A program made the position numbers and the translations under genes. Under the pieces are notes generated by a model that ran no database searches, had not been told where the DNA came from, and saw nothing but the letters and a program-made list of their open reading frames with translations. Positions 18,784-28,347 of a DNA stretch of 64,000 nucleotides are shown in pieces. This DNA is from AP-15 sp963772965 (GTDB lineage Bacteria > Pseudomonadota > Alphaproteobacteria > ATCC43930 > CGMCC-115725), in NCBI GenBank assembly GCA_963772965.1, contig CAVYZU010000005.1, forward strand, positions 372,001 to 436,000, in the 5' to 3' direction. How positions within the stretch are numbered: the first letter of the stretch is position 1; each line of letters begins with the position of its first letter.

Positions 18784-20165
18784 TCAAGCCGCTTCGAGCG
18801 ACGGCATATGGCAGCCGGTCTCGGCAAGCGGTGGCATGACCTTTTCGCCCGGTACCAATTCGATGATTCGGTAGTAATCGTCCGAGCTCTTCATTTCCGC
18901 CTTGGTCTTGCCCACCATGACTGGCACGGGCCGGACCATCTGGTGGTCGCCGGCGCGGTACCACACCTCGCCATAGATCGTATCGACCTTGTGTCCGGCT
19001 TCGAGCGCCTCGATCACCGCCCCCGGGTAGAAGGTGCCGGCGCGTTCGACCGCATCCGCCCACACGATCATCTGGAGGTACACTTCGCTGGCGCCCCAGC
19101 GCGGCTTGTAATTGTATTTCTTCTGGAAATCCGCGACGAAATACTTGGCTAGCGGGTAGGTGTCCTCTTCGGTCCACCACCAGGCTTGGGTGCCGTATAC
19201 GCCGCCATGATCGCGGCTCCGAGTTCCTTTGCCTGGAATTGCGAGATGTTGGGCACGACGTATTTCATCTTCTTGAACAGGCCGAACTGCTCGGCTTGCT
19301 TGGTCGAGGCGTCGGCATCCGCGCCGAAGGCGACGTTGACGAAAACATCGGCGCCGCTGTTGGCGATGTTCAAGAGATAGCTGCTGAAATCGGTGGTCCC
19401 GAGCGGGGCGAGCTGTTCGGTGATCGTCTTCCAGCCCTCCGCCACGGTGAACCGGGTCATCGAATCGTAGACGCTGTGCCCGTAGGTGTAATCCGGCACG
19501 AGATAAGCGGCCCTCATGTCCTTGCCGAGTTCCCTCGCCAGCACCGGCGCCAGCGCCTTGGCCGCCATGTAAGCGGAGAGTTGGGAGCGGAAGCCGAACT
19601 TCTGGCAATCCTTGCCCGTCGTGTCGTTCGAGCCACTGTTGCCGACCATAAAAATCACCTTGTCGCGCTGCCCGAGCTTTTCGAGAGCGATCGAGACGGC
19701 GCTGCTGACGCCGCCGGTCAGCATGATCGCGTGATTGTCGTGAATGAATCGGGTTGCCGCCTCGATCGAGGGGTCGGGCTTGGTCTCGCTGTCGGCAACC
19801 TGTAACTGAATTTTCTTGCCGAGCACGCCGCCGCCCTTCTTCAGAGACGCGACCGCCTCGGTGATCGGGCTGCCGTTGTTGAGGTGCTCAACCGCTAGCT
19901 CAAAGCCCATGCGCATGTCCCTGCCGGAGGACGCGTAGGGGCCGGTGAGCGGCATGACGCCGCCGATAAAGATGCTTTTGCCCTGGACGCCCGCCGGATA
20001 GGTGCCGAGGCTCGGATAAGTCTTCGCCCAAATCCGGGGAGCTCCGGCTGACATCAGGAGGCCGGCCGCGCCGGCGCCGAGACCGGCCTTGAAAAGGCGC
20101 CGTCGGGTTAGGGTGAACGAAGGTCCGGCGCCCGCGGAATCGGCGCTCGTCGATTTCCCGTTCAT
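18784..20165 (-). pseudogene. LivK-like substrate-binding protein, broken by a frameshift
   Basis: Paralogue of the neighbour at 16992-18377, same length and order of motifs. The signal is of Tat type (TRRRLFKAGLGAGAAGLLM). The mature start is AKTYPSLGTYPAGVQG. The first frame ends with nonsense after ELGAAIMAAYTAP. The sense resumes one frame over as YGTQAWWWTEEDTYPLAKYF, which matches YGTEPWWWGMEEKYPLAKYF of the paralogue. The slip is a one-base loss near 19195-19205. The start was taken at ATG 20165 behind GGGAGG. The sequence as given encodes no complete binding protein for the operon. Confidence 0.8.
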
Positions 20166-20171
20166 GATCAA

Positions 20172-20804
20172 CCTCCCATTATTTGCCCGCTAAGCCGGGC
20201 GACTGTTGTCATCGCTTCCGTGCGCGACGTGCCAACGTCCGGTCCGCGTTGCGGTTGCGCCGATCAGGAGCCGCTCGGGCCGTTTGCGACATTCCGTCGC
20301 TCTCGCGCCGCGAGCTTGCGCCAGAAACTTGCCGCGCTGGGCCATCGCGCGGCAAAGAGGGCGGCACTCTGGTCGGCGAGGATGGGCGCCACTTATCGCA
20401 ATGTGGGCGGCATCGCTATTGACGCCGGCTTGCAGGCGAACTCCCCCGTGCTGTTGCGCGTGCGATCGTCTCGGCGATAGCCGACGGTCACTGGCAAACT
20501 CGCTGGCGGCGCGCTTTTGGCATTATCGATTAGCGCCGCGATCATGTGCCGTAGGAGCGAATTCCACCCGAGCTGGGGGTCCCAGGAGAAGCAATCACGC
20601 CTAAGGGTGCAGACTCCGAGGTGGCCGTCGGCTGAACCGAGCGCCTAGTCGGGCCGGCCAGGTCGTTCGGTGGGTGGTGCGTAGGCCAGATTGCGCGGCC
20701 GGGCCCACCTCGACGGCGATGGGCCGGTTGCCAAACGCGTTGCCCGTTCGCCAATGGTCCAGGGGCCGGCCCGAGGGCGCTTAGGAAAATGCGCCGCTAG
20801 GTGG
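20172..20804. other. Intergenic, no supported gene
   Basis: About 630 GC-rich bases between the leftward liv genes and the leftward phn operon. Overlapping frames on both strands look like shadow coding with no domain match. The promoter for the liv binding protein probably lies in its first 150 bases. Confidence 0.45.
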
Positions 20805-21616
20805 CTAGGCGAGGCGCTGACGCAGCAGTGCTGAGAGGCGTTCGGCGCCGAGGACAATCACAAAGATAATGATCAGCAACAACGAGACTTGGCGGTATTG
20901 GAACAGAATTCATCGCGGTCAACAATTCGAAGCCGATCCCGCCGGCGCCGACAAATCCCAATACCAGTGACGAACGGATGTTCTCGTCGAGCCGGTAGAG
21001 GCTGATCCCGAGCAAGGCGGGCAGCAATATCGGAACGATCCCGTGGGTGAAGATCTGGACGCGGCGGGCGCCGGCCACCTCCAATGCGTGGATCGGGGCC
21101 ATGTCCATATGCTCGATGGTCTCGGCAAAGAGCCGCCCCAGCATGCCGACCGAATGGACGCCGAGCGCCAACCCGCCGGGAAACGGTCCGAGACCAACCG
21201 CGGTGACAAACAGCAACGCCCAGACCAGATCGGGGACCGCGCGGGCGAAGCCGATCAACCCGCGCGCCAGGTAATAAAGCGGTTGCGACGGGGTCATATT
21301 GGCGGCGGCCAACATCGCCAGCGGCACCGCGATCACGATGCCCATCGTCGTGCCGAACAGTGCGATGTCGATCGTCTCCAGGGTCGGCCACAGGGTCGAC
21401 GGGAATTGCGCGAAATCGGGCGGCATCGCCCGGCGGATAATGTCGGCCATGCCGTAGATGCCGGTGACAAGGTCCTGCGGCCGCGCCTGGACGACGATCA
21501 GGCATTGCACGACTATCGCTAGCAATCGCCAGGAGTGCGACAAAGCGCAGGGCGAACGATAAAGCGCTCGGCCAGTCGCGGGTTTCCGTCGCCGGGCGGT
21601 CGAGGCCGAGGCTCAC
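20805..21616 (-). pseudogene. phnE: Phosphonate ABC transporter permease PhnE, two frameshifts
   Basis: Inner-membrane permease of the phosphonate/phosphite importer. Three frames must be joined. The start is MSLGLDRPATETRDWPSAL (21616, overlapping the phnC stop). After a slip near 21530 comes the main body with ARAVPDLVWALLFVTAVGLG and the EAA-loop GARRVQIFTHGIVPILLPAL. After an extra T near 20910 comes the tail FQYRQVSLLLIIIFVIVLGA to the TAG at 20805-20807. Length once joined (about 270) is normal for PhnE. As written the protein would lose its last helix. Confidence 0.8.
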
Positions 21617-22356
21617 ACCGCCTCGCTCAAATAGAGGCGGCGAATCTCGTCGCGTGACAGTTCGGAGCGCGGCAGATCAAAAACGGCGCGCCCGTCGCGA
21701 ATGCCGACCACCCGATCGGCATAGGCATAGGCGAGGTCAATCTGGTGCAAGACGCACAGCACCGCCAGATTCTCTTCACCGGCCAGCCGCTGCAGCAGCC
21801 GCAATATGTCCTCCGCCGCTTCGGGATCGAGGCTGGCGATCGGCTCGTCAGCGAGCAATACCTGAGGGCGCTGGGCCAACGCCCGGGCGATCGCGACACG
21901 CTGCGCCTGCCCGCCGGACAGCGTATCAGCGCGCCGCGGCGCGAGTTCGGCTAGGCCAACCTCGGCAAGATAGCCATGGGCGGCGCGCAACTCTGCCGCC
22001 GGGAGCCCGCCCAATGCCGTCCACAGATCGCCGTAATGCCCCAGCGAGCCGTTGGCGACATTGCGCAGGACAGTGCTGCGGCGAACCAGGCTTGCATGCT
22101 GTGAGATCATCGCGAGTGCAAGCCGCGCGCGCCGCAATCGCGCGCGGTCGAGCCCGACGAGATTGGCGCCGTTGAGCCAGATCTCCCCGGCATCGGGGCT
22201 GAGCGTGCGGGCGATGCAGCGGAGCAAGGTGGTCTTGCCGCTGCCATTCCCGCCGAGCACGACCACCAGTTCGCCCGCGTCCACGGTCAAGTCAAAATCG
22301 GCGAGCGCCAATTTGCCGTTGGGATAGCGCAGCGAAAGCTGACGGACTTTCAGCAT
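21613..22356 (-). CDS. phnC: Phosphonate ABC transporter ATPase PhnC
   Basis: 247 residues from MLKVRQLSLRYPNGKLALAD. Walker A is LGGNGSGKTTLLRC, the signature LSGGQAQRVAIARALAQRP, and Walker B VLLADEPIASLDPEAAE. The DEPIASLDP form is typical of PhnC. It energises import of phosphonate, phosphite or related compounds with PhnE and PhnD. It lies in the order phnD-phnC-phnE leftward and overlaps phnE by four bases. The longer frame upstream (16 residues) lacks family similarity. Confidence 0.92.
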   Translation of the reverse strand: MLKVRQLSLRYPNGKLALADFDLTVDAGELVVVLGGNGSGKTTLLRCIARTLSPDAGEIWLNGANLVGLDRARLRRARLALAMISQHASLVRRSTVLRNVANGSLGHYGDLWTALGGLPAAELRAAHGYLAEVGLAELAPRRADTLSGGQAQRVAIARALAQRPQVLLADEPIASLDPEAAEDILRLLQRLAGEENLAVLCVLHQIDLAYAYADRVVGIRDGRAVFDLPRSELSRDEIRRLYLSEAV

Positions 22357-22414
22357 CGCGGCCCGGCTCGACCTACGGGTGCTCGGCAGACAGAGAGTAC
22401 CCATATCTGTTTCC

Positions 22415-22518
22415 GCGTCACCCCCGCGAAAGCGGGGGCCCAGGGAAAGCGACGGGGCAGTGGCCTCCTGTTCAAGCCAGGGGCAAGCTCTGGGTTCCCG
22501 CTTCCGCGGGAGTGACGA
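22415..22518. repeat. REP-like inverted repeat between phnD and phnC
   Basis: Two GC-rich hairpins in mirror orientation: CCCCCGCGAAAGCGGGGG (22420-22437) and TCCCGCTTCCGCGGGA (22496-22511). Both are bordered by CGTCA and TGACG, so the whole 104-base unit is one long imperfect palindrome. This is the layout of REP/BIME-type elements that are scattered in many proteobacterial genomes. Confidence 0.65.
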
Positions 22519-22563
22519 GAGAGGGCGTCTAGCAGCCCTTTCATCGCTACCATAAAACGACGC

Positions 22564-23478
22564 TCAGCCCTTTAGCTTCGAAAGGTCGATGTTCAGGGTT
22601 TTGACGAGGTCGCGAATCCCGTCATAGGCGGCGTCGCTTTGCGGCACCAGCTGGGTGATCCCCTCGCCGACCATGATCTTGCGATCCGCTGCGGGCAATG
22701 ACGAGAGGTTGAGGTTCTGCAGCGCCGCGATCACTCTTGCCTTGAACGCCGGCGGCAGGTCGCCACGCACGGTAAACGGGTCGGTCGGGATCGCGTCCGA
22801 TTTCCACAAAAAGACCAAGTCGCCATCCTTGTAGTGACCGCGCTGCTTCGCTGATTCGAGTTGCTCGCTGTTCAATTCGCCGGCATCGACTTTATGATTG
22901 TACAGCGCCTCGAACGACGAGGTATGGCTGCCGGCATAGATCGCGCGAATGTCCTTATCGGGATCGATCCCTGATTTGCGCAGCCCGTAGGCCGGAAACA
23001 GGTGACCCGAGGTCGAAGCCGGATCGGAGAACGCGAACGAATGCCCGCGGATCTCGGCGACGGTTTTGATGCCGGAGCTCGGATAGGTGACGATGCTGGC
23101 CCAGTAAGTGTCGACTTTGCCGTCCTTATCGCCAAACGCGGCTACGGCTTCGGCGCCGGCGACCTGATGGGCCAGCACATAGCCGAGCGGGCCGAACTCG
23201 CCGATCTCGAGCTTACCGTTGCGCATCGCCTCGATCTCGGCGTTGTAGTTGGTGGCGACGTAAACCTTAACCTCGCAGCCGAGCTTGTCGCCGATCAGCT
23301 TGCCGACGCGCTCATAAATCGGCACCAGCCGGGCGGCGGTATCGTAGGGTTCGACACCCATGCGCACGACGCCGCCGTTTGGGCAATCATTTGTCTCGGC
23401 CGCAACTGCTGGCTGGCTAGCCGCGAGCCACCCCAGCATCGCCACGAGCAAGGCGCCCCAACCCGCTTTCTTATGCAT
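22564..23478 (-). CDS. phnD: Phosphate/phosphonate substrate-binding protein PhnD
   Basis: 304 residues with a Sec signal (GALLVAMLGWLAASQPAVAA). The mature domain is a two-lobed PhnD/phosphite-binding protein. Hallmarks are VRMGVEPYDTAARLVPIYE, ATNYNAEIEAMRNGKLEIGE, the FADPAST-type loop SFSDPASTSGHLFPAYGL (here FAFSDPASTSG), and SDAIPTDPFTVRGDLP. The start was chosen at ATG 23478 behind GGGGCGGG. It is the first gene of the leftward phn operon. Ligand specificity (phosphonate versus phosphite) cannot be told from sequence alone. Confidence 0.9.
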   Translation of the reverse strand: MHKKAGWGALLVAMLGWLAASQPAVAAETNDCPNGGVVRMGVEPYDTAARLVPIYERVGKLIGDKLGCEVKVYVATNYNAEIEAMRNGKLEIGEFGPLGYVLAHQVAGAEAVAAFGDKDGKVDTYWASIVTYPSSGIKTVAEIRGHSFAFSDPASTSGHLFPAYGLRKSGIDPDKDIRAIYAGSHTSSFEALYNHKVDAGELNSEQLESAKQRGHYKDGDLVFLWKSDAIPTDPFTVRGDLPPAFKARVIAALQNLNLSSLPAADRKIMVGEGITQLVPQSDAAYDGIRDLVKTLNIDLSKLKG

Positions 23479-23599
23479 CCCGCCCCCACAATCAGTCCGC
23501 AACGCCGGATGGCCCGCCAATGATTGGTTCGGGCCTTCGGCCGGGCGGACGCTAGGAGCTGGGCGCAACAACGATATGACGGTTGTATGACAGTTCAGT

Positions 23600-23786
23600 G
23601 AATAGACTGTCACGAGGACCAGCAGGCCTTGAGCGCGTTCAGCGGTAATGCGGCTCGGCTGCGGGAATGTCGGAAGGCCGTCCGGCGTCAGAAACTCGAT
23701 CTCGGCGCCGAGCTTCCGAGCGTGGGCGGCAAGGCCATGAAGGCTCCGGACGACGCCATGGCATCGGTAGCGACCAGTATTCGCAT
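23600..23786 (-). pseudogene. N-terminal remnant of a GT4-type glycosyltransferase
   Basis: Immediately 13 bases downstream of psd the minus strand reads MRILVATDA, then after a slip LAAHARKLGAEIEFLTPDGL and PTFPQPS. This is the N-terminus of a family 4 glycosyltransferase of the diacylglycerol/mannosyl type (MRILVATDAWxPQ...ARKLGAEIEFLTPxGxPT). The usual NGVVRT glycine-rich segment is missing, at least one frameshift is present, and homology ends near 23600. Only about 55 of some 350 residues remain, so the gene is dead. It was probably cotranscribed with psd. Confidence 0.6.
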
Positions 23787-23799
23787 GACATTGTGCCGC

Positions 23800-24702
23800 T
23801 CACGATGGCAATCGCATCAGTGGCTGTCCCATGCGAATGACCGCATCTTGGCGTATCGAGCCGCAAAGGGTGACACCCTCCGGTGCAAAGACGATGATGG
23901 TCGACCCATGTTGAAACCATCCCATCTCCTGGCCTTTGTCGAGAGAGGCTCGGCAGGGAATTTCTGCTGCCCCGCGATACTGCCCATTCAACAAAACGTC
24001 GAGAAAATGTAGCCGTATGCTCGCGACAAGGATTGCTGCCACCGGCACCAAGGTAATCACGACGCCGGACGGGCGCAGGGTCGCGGAAATCACTGCGCGC
24101 TCATTCTTGCAGAATAGCTTGTCGACGCGGCGGAGTGCTGCCGGATTGACGTTCCACGTATCACCGGAAATGTAGGTGACCTTGTGCACGGCACAGTCGT
24201 GCGGCGCATGGAAGCGGTGGTACATAGTGGGCGTCAGGCGCAACGTGACGTATTGGCCCTCGCGATAGTACTGGACGAGCTGGGGGTCGATCAGCAAATC
24301 CTGCAATGTGTAGGGGAATCCCTTGGCTTGGATCAGCTCGTGGCCGTCGATTCGTCCGCAGGCGCCGACAATCGCATCACAGGGGCTGGCTAAAATATGC
24401 GGGTCGGGGTCGATCGGACGCGCGCCCGGTTTCAGCTCTCGCGTAAAACACGCGTGCAAGCTCGGGAAGCGCTTCGTTTGCGCATCGCTCAGGTCGAGAT
24501 CGGCGAACAGCCGCCAGATCGCGATCGAGACTCCCGCCAGCAACGGCGCCTCGATCCGACTGAACCAGCCGAACAGCCGGTTCGCCAACTGATGTGGGAT
24601 GCGGTTGGTCAGCAGAAAGCTGATGTCCTCCCACAGCAGCGTCTTGGCGGATGCCGATCCCATTGTCACATCATTGCAAAAATCATCGACTAATGACTTC
24701 AT
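23800..24702 (-). CDS. psd: Phosphatidylserine decarboxylase (proenzyme)
   Basis: Pyruvoyl enzyme converting phosphatidylserine to phosphatidylethanolamine at the inner membrane. About 300 residues. The autocleavage motif is in GWFQHGSTIIVFAPEG, where the Gly-Ser bond is cut to make the pyruvoyl group. Further family segments are FTRELKPGARPID, LASPCDAIVGACGRID, AKGFPYTLQDLL and YHRFHAPHDC. The start MKSLVDDF (24702) is preferred because the alternative ATG at 24744 overlaps the divergent gene start; neither has a strong ribosome site. With the PmtA-like gene at 27080 this gives a route from phosphatidylserine to phosphatidylcholine. Confidence 0.9.
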   Translation of the reverse strand: MKSLVDDFCNDVTMGSASAKTLLWEDISFLLTNRIPHQLANRLFGWFSRIEAPLLAGVSIAIWRLFADLDLSDAQTKRFPSLHACFTRELKPGARPIDPDPHILASPCDAIVGACGRIDGHELIQAKGFPYTLQDLLIDPQLVQYYREGQYVTLRLTPTMYHRFHAPHDCAVHKVTYISGDTWNVNPAALRRVDKLFCKNERAVISATLRPSGVVITLVPVAAILVASIRLHFLDVLLNGQYRGAAEIPCRASLDKGQEMGWFQHGSTIIVFAPEGVTLCGSIRQDAVIRMGQPLMRLPS

Positions 24703-24742
24703 CCATGGCGGCGACAATCCCCACCCAGACGCTCGTATTACC

Positions 24743-26386
24743 ATGACTTTGGCGGTACCGACGGCTGGCCTGAAGGCGCGGCTGGAACTGTCGAAGGCAA
24801 AGCATAGATCCCTGGCGGGGCACCCGCGTATCGCCCGATTCGTGGCGTCGCTGGTGCCGTTTTATCAATACGACGAAACGGAGATCTTCAATGCCGACGC
24901 AGCGCCCGACGGCATTGTCGCCCAGCGCCGCGCCGATTTCGCGCGGCTTTCGGAACTCTACCGCAAACGATATGCCGCCACATTGCAGCTGACGGCCAAG
25001 ACCAGCGAGTTGATCTCGGATCTGCAATTCACCGAGGCTTATCGCGTCCCGTTTCAGTTCAGCCGCCACGTGCGCCGACACCTGCCGGTCGGCGCATTTC
25101 TGCAATCCTCTTCCGGGGTCATGACAACCGACCTCGATGGAAATTCGTTTTACGATCTCACCGGTTCGTACGGCGTCAATCTCTTTGGCTACGATTTCTA
25201 TAAGGAATGCATCGACCGCGGCATCGAGCGCGTGCATTCGCTCGGCCCGGTATTGGGCTCCTACCATCCGCTGGTCGCCGACAATGCCGCGCGCCTCGTG
25301 CGCCTTTCGGGCATGGACGAGGTTTCGTTTCACATGTCCGGAACAGAGGCCGTCATGCAGGCGGTCAGGCTCGCGCGCTATCATACGAAGCGCTCCCATC
25401 TGGTGCGCTTTTGCGGCGCGTATCACGGCTGGTGGGGCGATGTCCAGCCGGGGGTCGGCAATCCGGTGCCGACGCATGAAACCTACACACTGAAGGACAT
25501 GTCAGAGGCCACGCTGCGGGTACTGCGCAGCCGGCGCGACATCGCCTGCGTGCTCGTCAACCCGGCGCAGGCGATGCACCCGAACAGCGCTGCACCGGCC
25601 GATTCGACTCTGGTCGACAGCACCAGGCAGGCGCATCTCGACCGCGCCGCCTATACCGATTGGCTAAGGCAACTGCGCGCGGCTTGCACCGAGCGCGGCA
25701 TCGTGTTGGTCTTCGACGAGGTCTTTGTCGGCTTTCGTCTCGCCCCAGGCGGCGCGCAGGATTATTTCGGTGTCCGAGCCGATCTCGTCACCTATGGCAA
25801 GACTCTCGGAGGCGGCTTGCCGATCGGCGCCGTTTGCGGCCGCAAGCACCTGATGAAACGTTTCCGCGAAGATCGACCGGCGGATATCTGTTTTGCCCGC
25901 GGCACGTTCAACTCGCACCCCTACGTCATGGCGGCGATGAACGAATTCCTGCGACGCCTCGAAGAGCCGGCGGTCTGCGCGCTCTACCGTGACCTCGACG
26001 AAATTTGGGATCGACGCACCGCGGCACTCAATCGGCGCCTGCGCGATGCCGGGCTGCCGGTCCAGGTAACGAACCTGTCGTCGATCTGGACGATCTGCTA
26101 TACGCGGCCTTCCGCCTACAACTGGATGTTCCAGTACTATCTGCGCGCGGAAGGTCTGGCACTGAGCTGGATCGGTACAGGTAGGTTGATCTTCAGCCTG
26201 AATTACACGCAACCCGATTACGAGGCGGTCGCCGACCGCTTTGTCTCGGCCGCCGAAGCAATGCAGCGCGTCGGCTGGTGGTGGGAGGACCCGCTCGCCA
26301 GTAACCGCATGATCAAGCGCCGGATTTTGCGCGAGATGATCACTCACCGATTTCGGCGCCGCGCTAACAAGGCGCCACGCCAATAG
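24743..26386 (+). CDS. Class III PLP-dependent aminotransferase (GSA-aminomutase-like, long form)
   Basis: 547 residues. The core is a fold-type I aminotransferase of class III, closest in pattern to glutamate-1-semialdehyde aminomutase. YGVNLFGYDFYKECIDRG and SGTEAVMQAVRLARYHTKR bind cofactor phosphate, VLVFDEVFVGFR carries the PLP-contacting Asp, and LVTYGKTLGGGLPIGAVCG has the Schiff-base Lys (about residue 353). An N-terminal extension of about 110 residues is not part of the usual enzyme. The divergent psd and downstream lipid genes suggest an amino-lipid or amino-alcohol substrate rather than heme synthesis. That is an inference from context. Confidence 0.82.
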   Translation: MTLAVPTAGLKARLELSKAKHRSLAGHPRIARFVASLVPFYQYDETEIFNADAAPDGIVAQRRADFARLSELYRKRYAATLQLTAKTSELISDLQFTEAYRVPFQFSRHVRRHLPVGAFLQSSSGVMTTDLDGNSFYDLTGSYGVNLFGYDFYKECIDRGIERVHSLGPVLGSYHPLVADNAARLVRLSGMDEVSFHMSGTEAVMQAVRLARYHTKRSHLVRFCGAYHGWWGDVQPGVGNPVPTHETYTLKDMSEATLRVLRSRRDIACVLVNPAQAMHPNSAAPADSTLVDSTRQAHLDRAAYTDWLRQLRAACTERGIVLVFDEVFVGFRLAPGGAQDYFGVRADLVTYGKTLGGGLPIGAVCGRKHLMKRFREDRPADICFARGTFNSHPYVMAAMNEFLRRLEEPAVCALYRDLDEIWDRRTAALNRRLRDAGLPVQVTNLSSIWTICYTRPSAYNWMFQYYLRAEGLALSWIGTGRLIFSLNYTQPDYEAVADRFVSAAEAMQRVGWWWEDPLASNRMIKRRILREMITHRFRRRANKAPRQ

Positions 26387-26402
26387 GCGCGCCGCAGCGG
26401 GC

Positions 26403-27014
26403 TCATTGGCTGTGCCCCAGCGCCAATTCGTCGTCGTCGAGATCGCCGCGCAACAAATGGTAGGGCGCCTTATAATAAAGTTTGATGTCGTGGAACGGGT
26501 CGGTGATAATTTTGATGGCCCAAACCAATCCAGTCTGCAGGTCCCTGATAAAAAACAACTGAATGGATCGTAGTATTACCCCGGCGACGCCGATAAACAG
26601 CCAGCACATCCCGATCTGATGAACAAATCCGAGCGCGCTTTCCCACGGGCGGACCATTCCGAAGAAGGTCGGCTTGAAATATAACGGCACTGGCGACAAC
26701 GCCCAAATCGAGAGCAATACGACCTTACGGCGGAGATTGTAGCCGACCTTGACGTCTTCTTTATATTCGTGAGTGACCTCGTTTACCGTGTCGTAACCCT
26801 TCGGCTCGAAGAAGAAATGGCCAATCTGGCGGCTGGTCATCGACACGATCCATCCGGTCATTGCCGCTATCGCCGGATCCCAGAACAGCAAGAAGTACAT
26901 AAGAACGAAGCTGGTCGCGCTCAACAAATGCAGCGATTGGTTTACTAGACTGTGGTGATAGTAACGGTGATCGTCCCAACGCTGAATTTTCAGCGTCTGC
27001 ATAAACCCATTCAT
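26403..27014 (-). CDS. Mpo1-like (DUF962-type) membrane protein
   Basis: 203 residues with about four hydrophobic helices. The pattern HHSLVNQSLHLLSATSFVL near the N-terminus and GWIVSMTSRQIGHFFFEP near residue 55 resembles the His-containing helices of the Mpo1-like family, whose yeast member is an iron-dependent dioxygenase of fatty-acid alpha-oxidation. The C-terminal third holds a cytosolic segment ending in acidic residues (RGDLDDDELAL). It is convergent with the aminotransferase gene (17 bases apart). The similarity is by motif only, so the family call is moderate. Confidence 0.55.
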   Translation of the reverse strand: MNGFMQTLKIQRWDDHRYYHHSLVNQSLHLLSATSFVLMYFLLFWDPAIAAMTGWIVSMTSRQIGHFFFEPKGYDTVNEVTHEYKEDVKVGYNLRRKVVLLSIWALSPVPLYFKPTFFGMVRPWESALGFVHQIGMCWLFIGVAGVILRSIQLFFIRDLQTGLVWAIKIITDPFHDIKLYYKAPYHLLRGDLDDDELALGHSQ

Positions 27015-27079
27015 CTGACCCTATCCCCCTTTACGATACAGGCAAAGTCAGCCGCGAATTCGCTGGTCCGCGGTGCTGA

Positions 27080-27760
27080 CTATCCTGCCTCTTGATCGAA
27101 CTTCGCAAATCTCAGCAGCGCGAAATGACCAAATGGCGGCATTGGCCGACGTTCGATCAGCTGCACATCGGGTCGCCGTTCGGTCCAGCGAACAAATCGG
27201 TCCCAACGAAACTCAGCCCGCCATCCGAGCCGACACACGATCGGCTGCAGCAATTGTTCGACCAGATGCCGCAAGCCCCCATCGGCACCGATGCGGCTGA
27301 GAAGAATCATCTCACCGCCGGGCCTGAGCATTCGGGCACACTCGTCGAGCGCCGCCTCTGGATTTGGCACGGTCGAAATCACGTGATTGGCCACGACGAC
27401 GTCGAACGAAGCATCGGCGAAGGACAGATGCTCTGCATCCATTACCTCCAGCTTCTCGACGTTAGTGAGGGACAGGTCGGCCACCCGCCGCTGCGCTTTG
27501 CGGAGCATCTCCTCCGAAAGGTCGATCCCAATTATGCGATTCTGTGGAGAATAGCCGGGAAGCGAGATGCCGGTACCGACACCAACCTCGAGAATGCGGC
27601 CTCCCACTCGGTCAGCTGCAGCGATCGCCGCCTGACGCCCGCGCTCGAACAGGGCGCCAAAGACCAGATCGTAGACAGGCGCCCAGCGCGCATACGCCTT
27701 CCGTAAACTGATCTTGTCGAGCTCCGTAGGCGGCTCCTTCCCAACAGCGTCCGTCACCAA
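27080..27760 (-). CDS. Class I SAM methyltransferase, PmtA-like (phospholipid N-methylation)
   Basis: 226 residues. Motif I is ILEVGVGTGISLPGY, motif II VEKLEVMDAEHLSFADAS, and the post-motif VVANHVISTVPNPEAALDE, all of the Rhodobacter-type PmtA/UbiE class. The N-terminal ARWAPVYDLVFGALFERGR is typical of phosphatidylethanolamine N-methyltransferases in alphaproteobacteria. The product would methylate phosphatidylethanolamine stepwise to phosphatidylcholine, using the product of psd. It lies on the same strand as the Mpo1-like gene, 65 bases upstream of it. Confidence 0.75.
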   Translation of the reverse strand: MVTDAVGKEPPTELDKISLRKAYARWAPVYDLVFGALFERGRQAAIAAADRVGGRILEVGVGTGISLPGYSPQNRIIGIDLSEEMLRKAQRRVADLSLTNVEKLEVMDAEHLSFADASFDVVVANHVISTVPNPEAALDECARMLRPGGEMILLSRIGADGGLRHLVEQLLQPIVCRLGWRAEFRWDRFVRWTERRPDVQLIERRPMPPFGHFALLRFAKFDQEAG

Positions 27761-27947
27761 AACCCTGCCACAGTCATAATCTCAAGACCTAGCCGTCCTC
27801 TGTAACAATACAGTGAAAGAATTATTGCACTTATATGGCGACCTTGGTCCGGCGCCCTGTGAGAGATCGCTTAGCGCCTTATGCAAGCTTTCGTTGACTG
27901 AGATTTCGCCCATCCCGACCATCTCGCTGCCGAAGGGGCGTCGGCGG

Positions 27948-28277
27948 TTAGTCGCCGGTGGTGAATTTGGCAGGGATTTCGAGCAGCGGGCCGGTCTTGG
28001 CCTGGTCGTCGTAAAGGAACGAGGCGAGGCTGATCCCGATTGGATCGCCGGCGGCAATCACCACATATTGCGCTGGGTCGAAGTCGTAGCCAGCGGGCAC
28101 CAGCTTGGCCTGGGTGATCGCCGTTGTCCGCGCATTGTCGCAGTCCATCTCCTGGCTGTCCCAGGAAATGTCGTCGGTGACGGCCATTTCGCAGGCCGCG
28201 TCGAAAGTTTCGGCTTCGACGACGATGTGCTGGTACATCGGCATCAGGTACTGGCGGTCGATCACGAATTTGGGCAT
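27948..28277 (-). CDS. Hypothetical protein, small alpha/beta
   Basis: 109 residues, unrecognised. The start MPKFVIDRQYLMPMYQHIVV resembles DpnD/PcfM-like small domains (a beta strand, then VEAETFDAACEMAV). Acidic overall, no signal peptide or membrane segment. An AGGAGAAA ribosome site precedes the ATG. It is followed leftward only by the intergenic strip before the PmtA-like gene. Confidence 0.6.
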   Translation of the reverse strand: MPKFVIDRQYLMPMYQHIVVEAETFDAACEMAVTDDISWDSQEMDCDNARTTAITQAKLVPAGYDFDPAQYVVIAAGDPIGISLASFLYDDQAKTGPLLEIPAKFTTGD

Positions 28278-28347
28278 CGGATTTCTCCTGTTGGATGTTT
28301 CCGATGCTCCAACTCCGGCCGACTTCTGTCAGCAGGGGTGACGAGGC

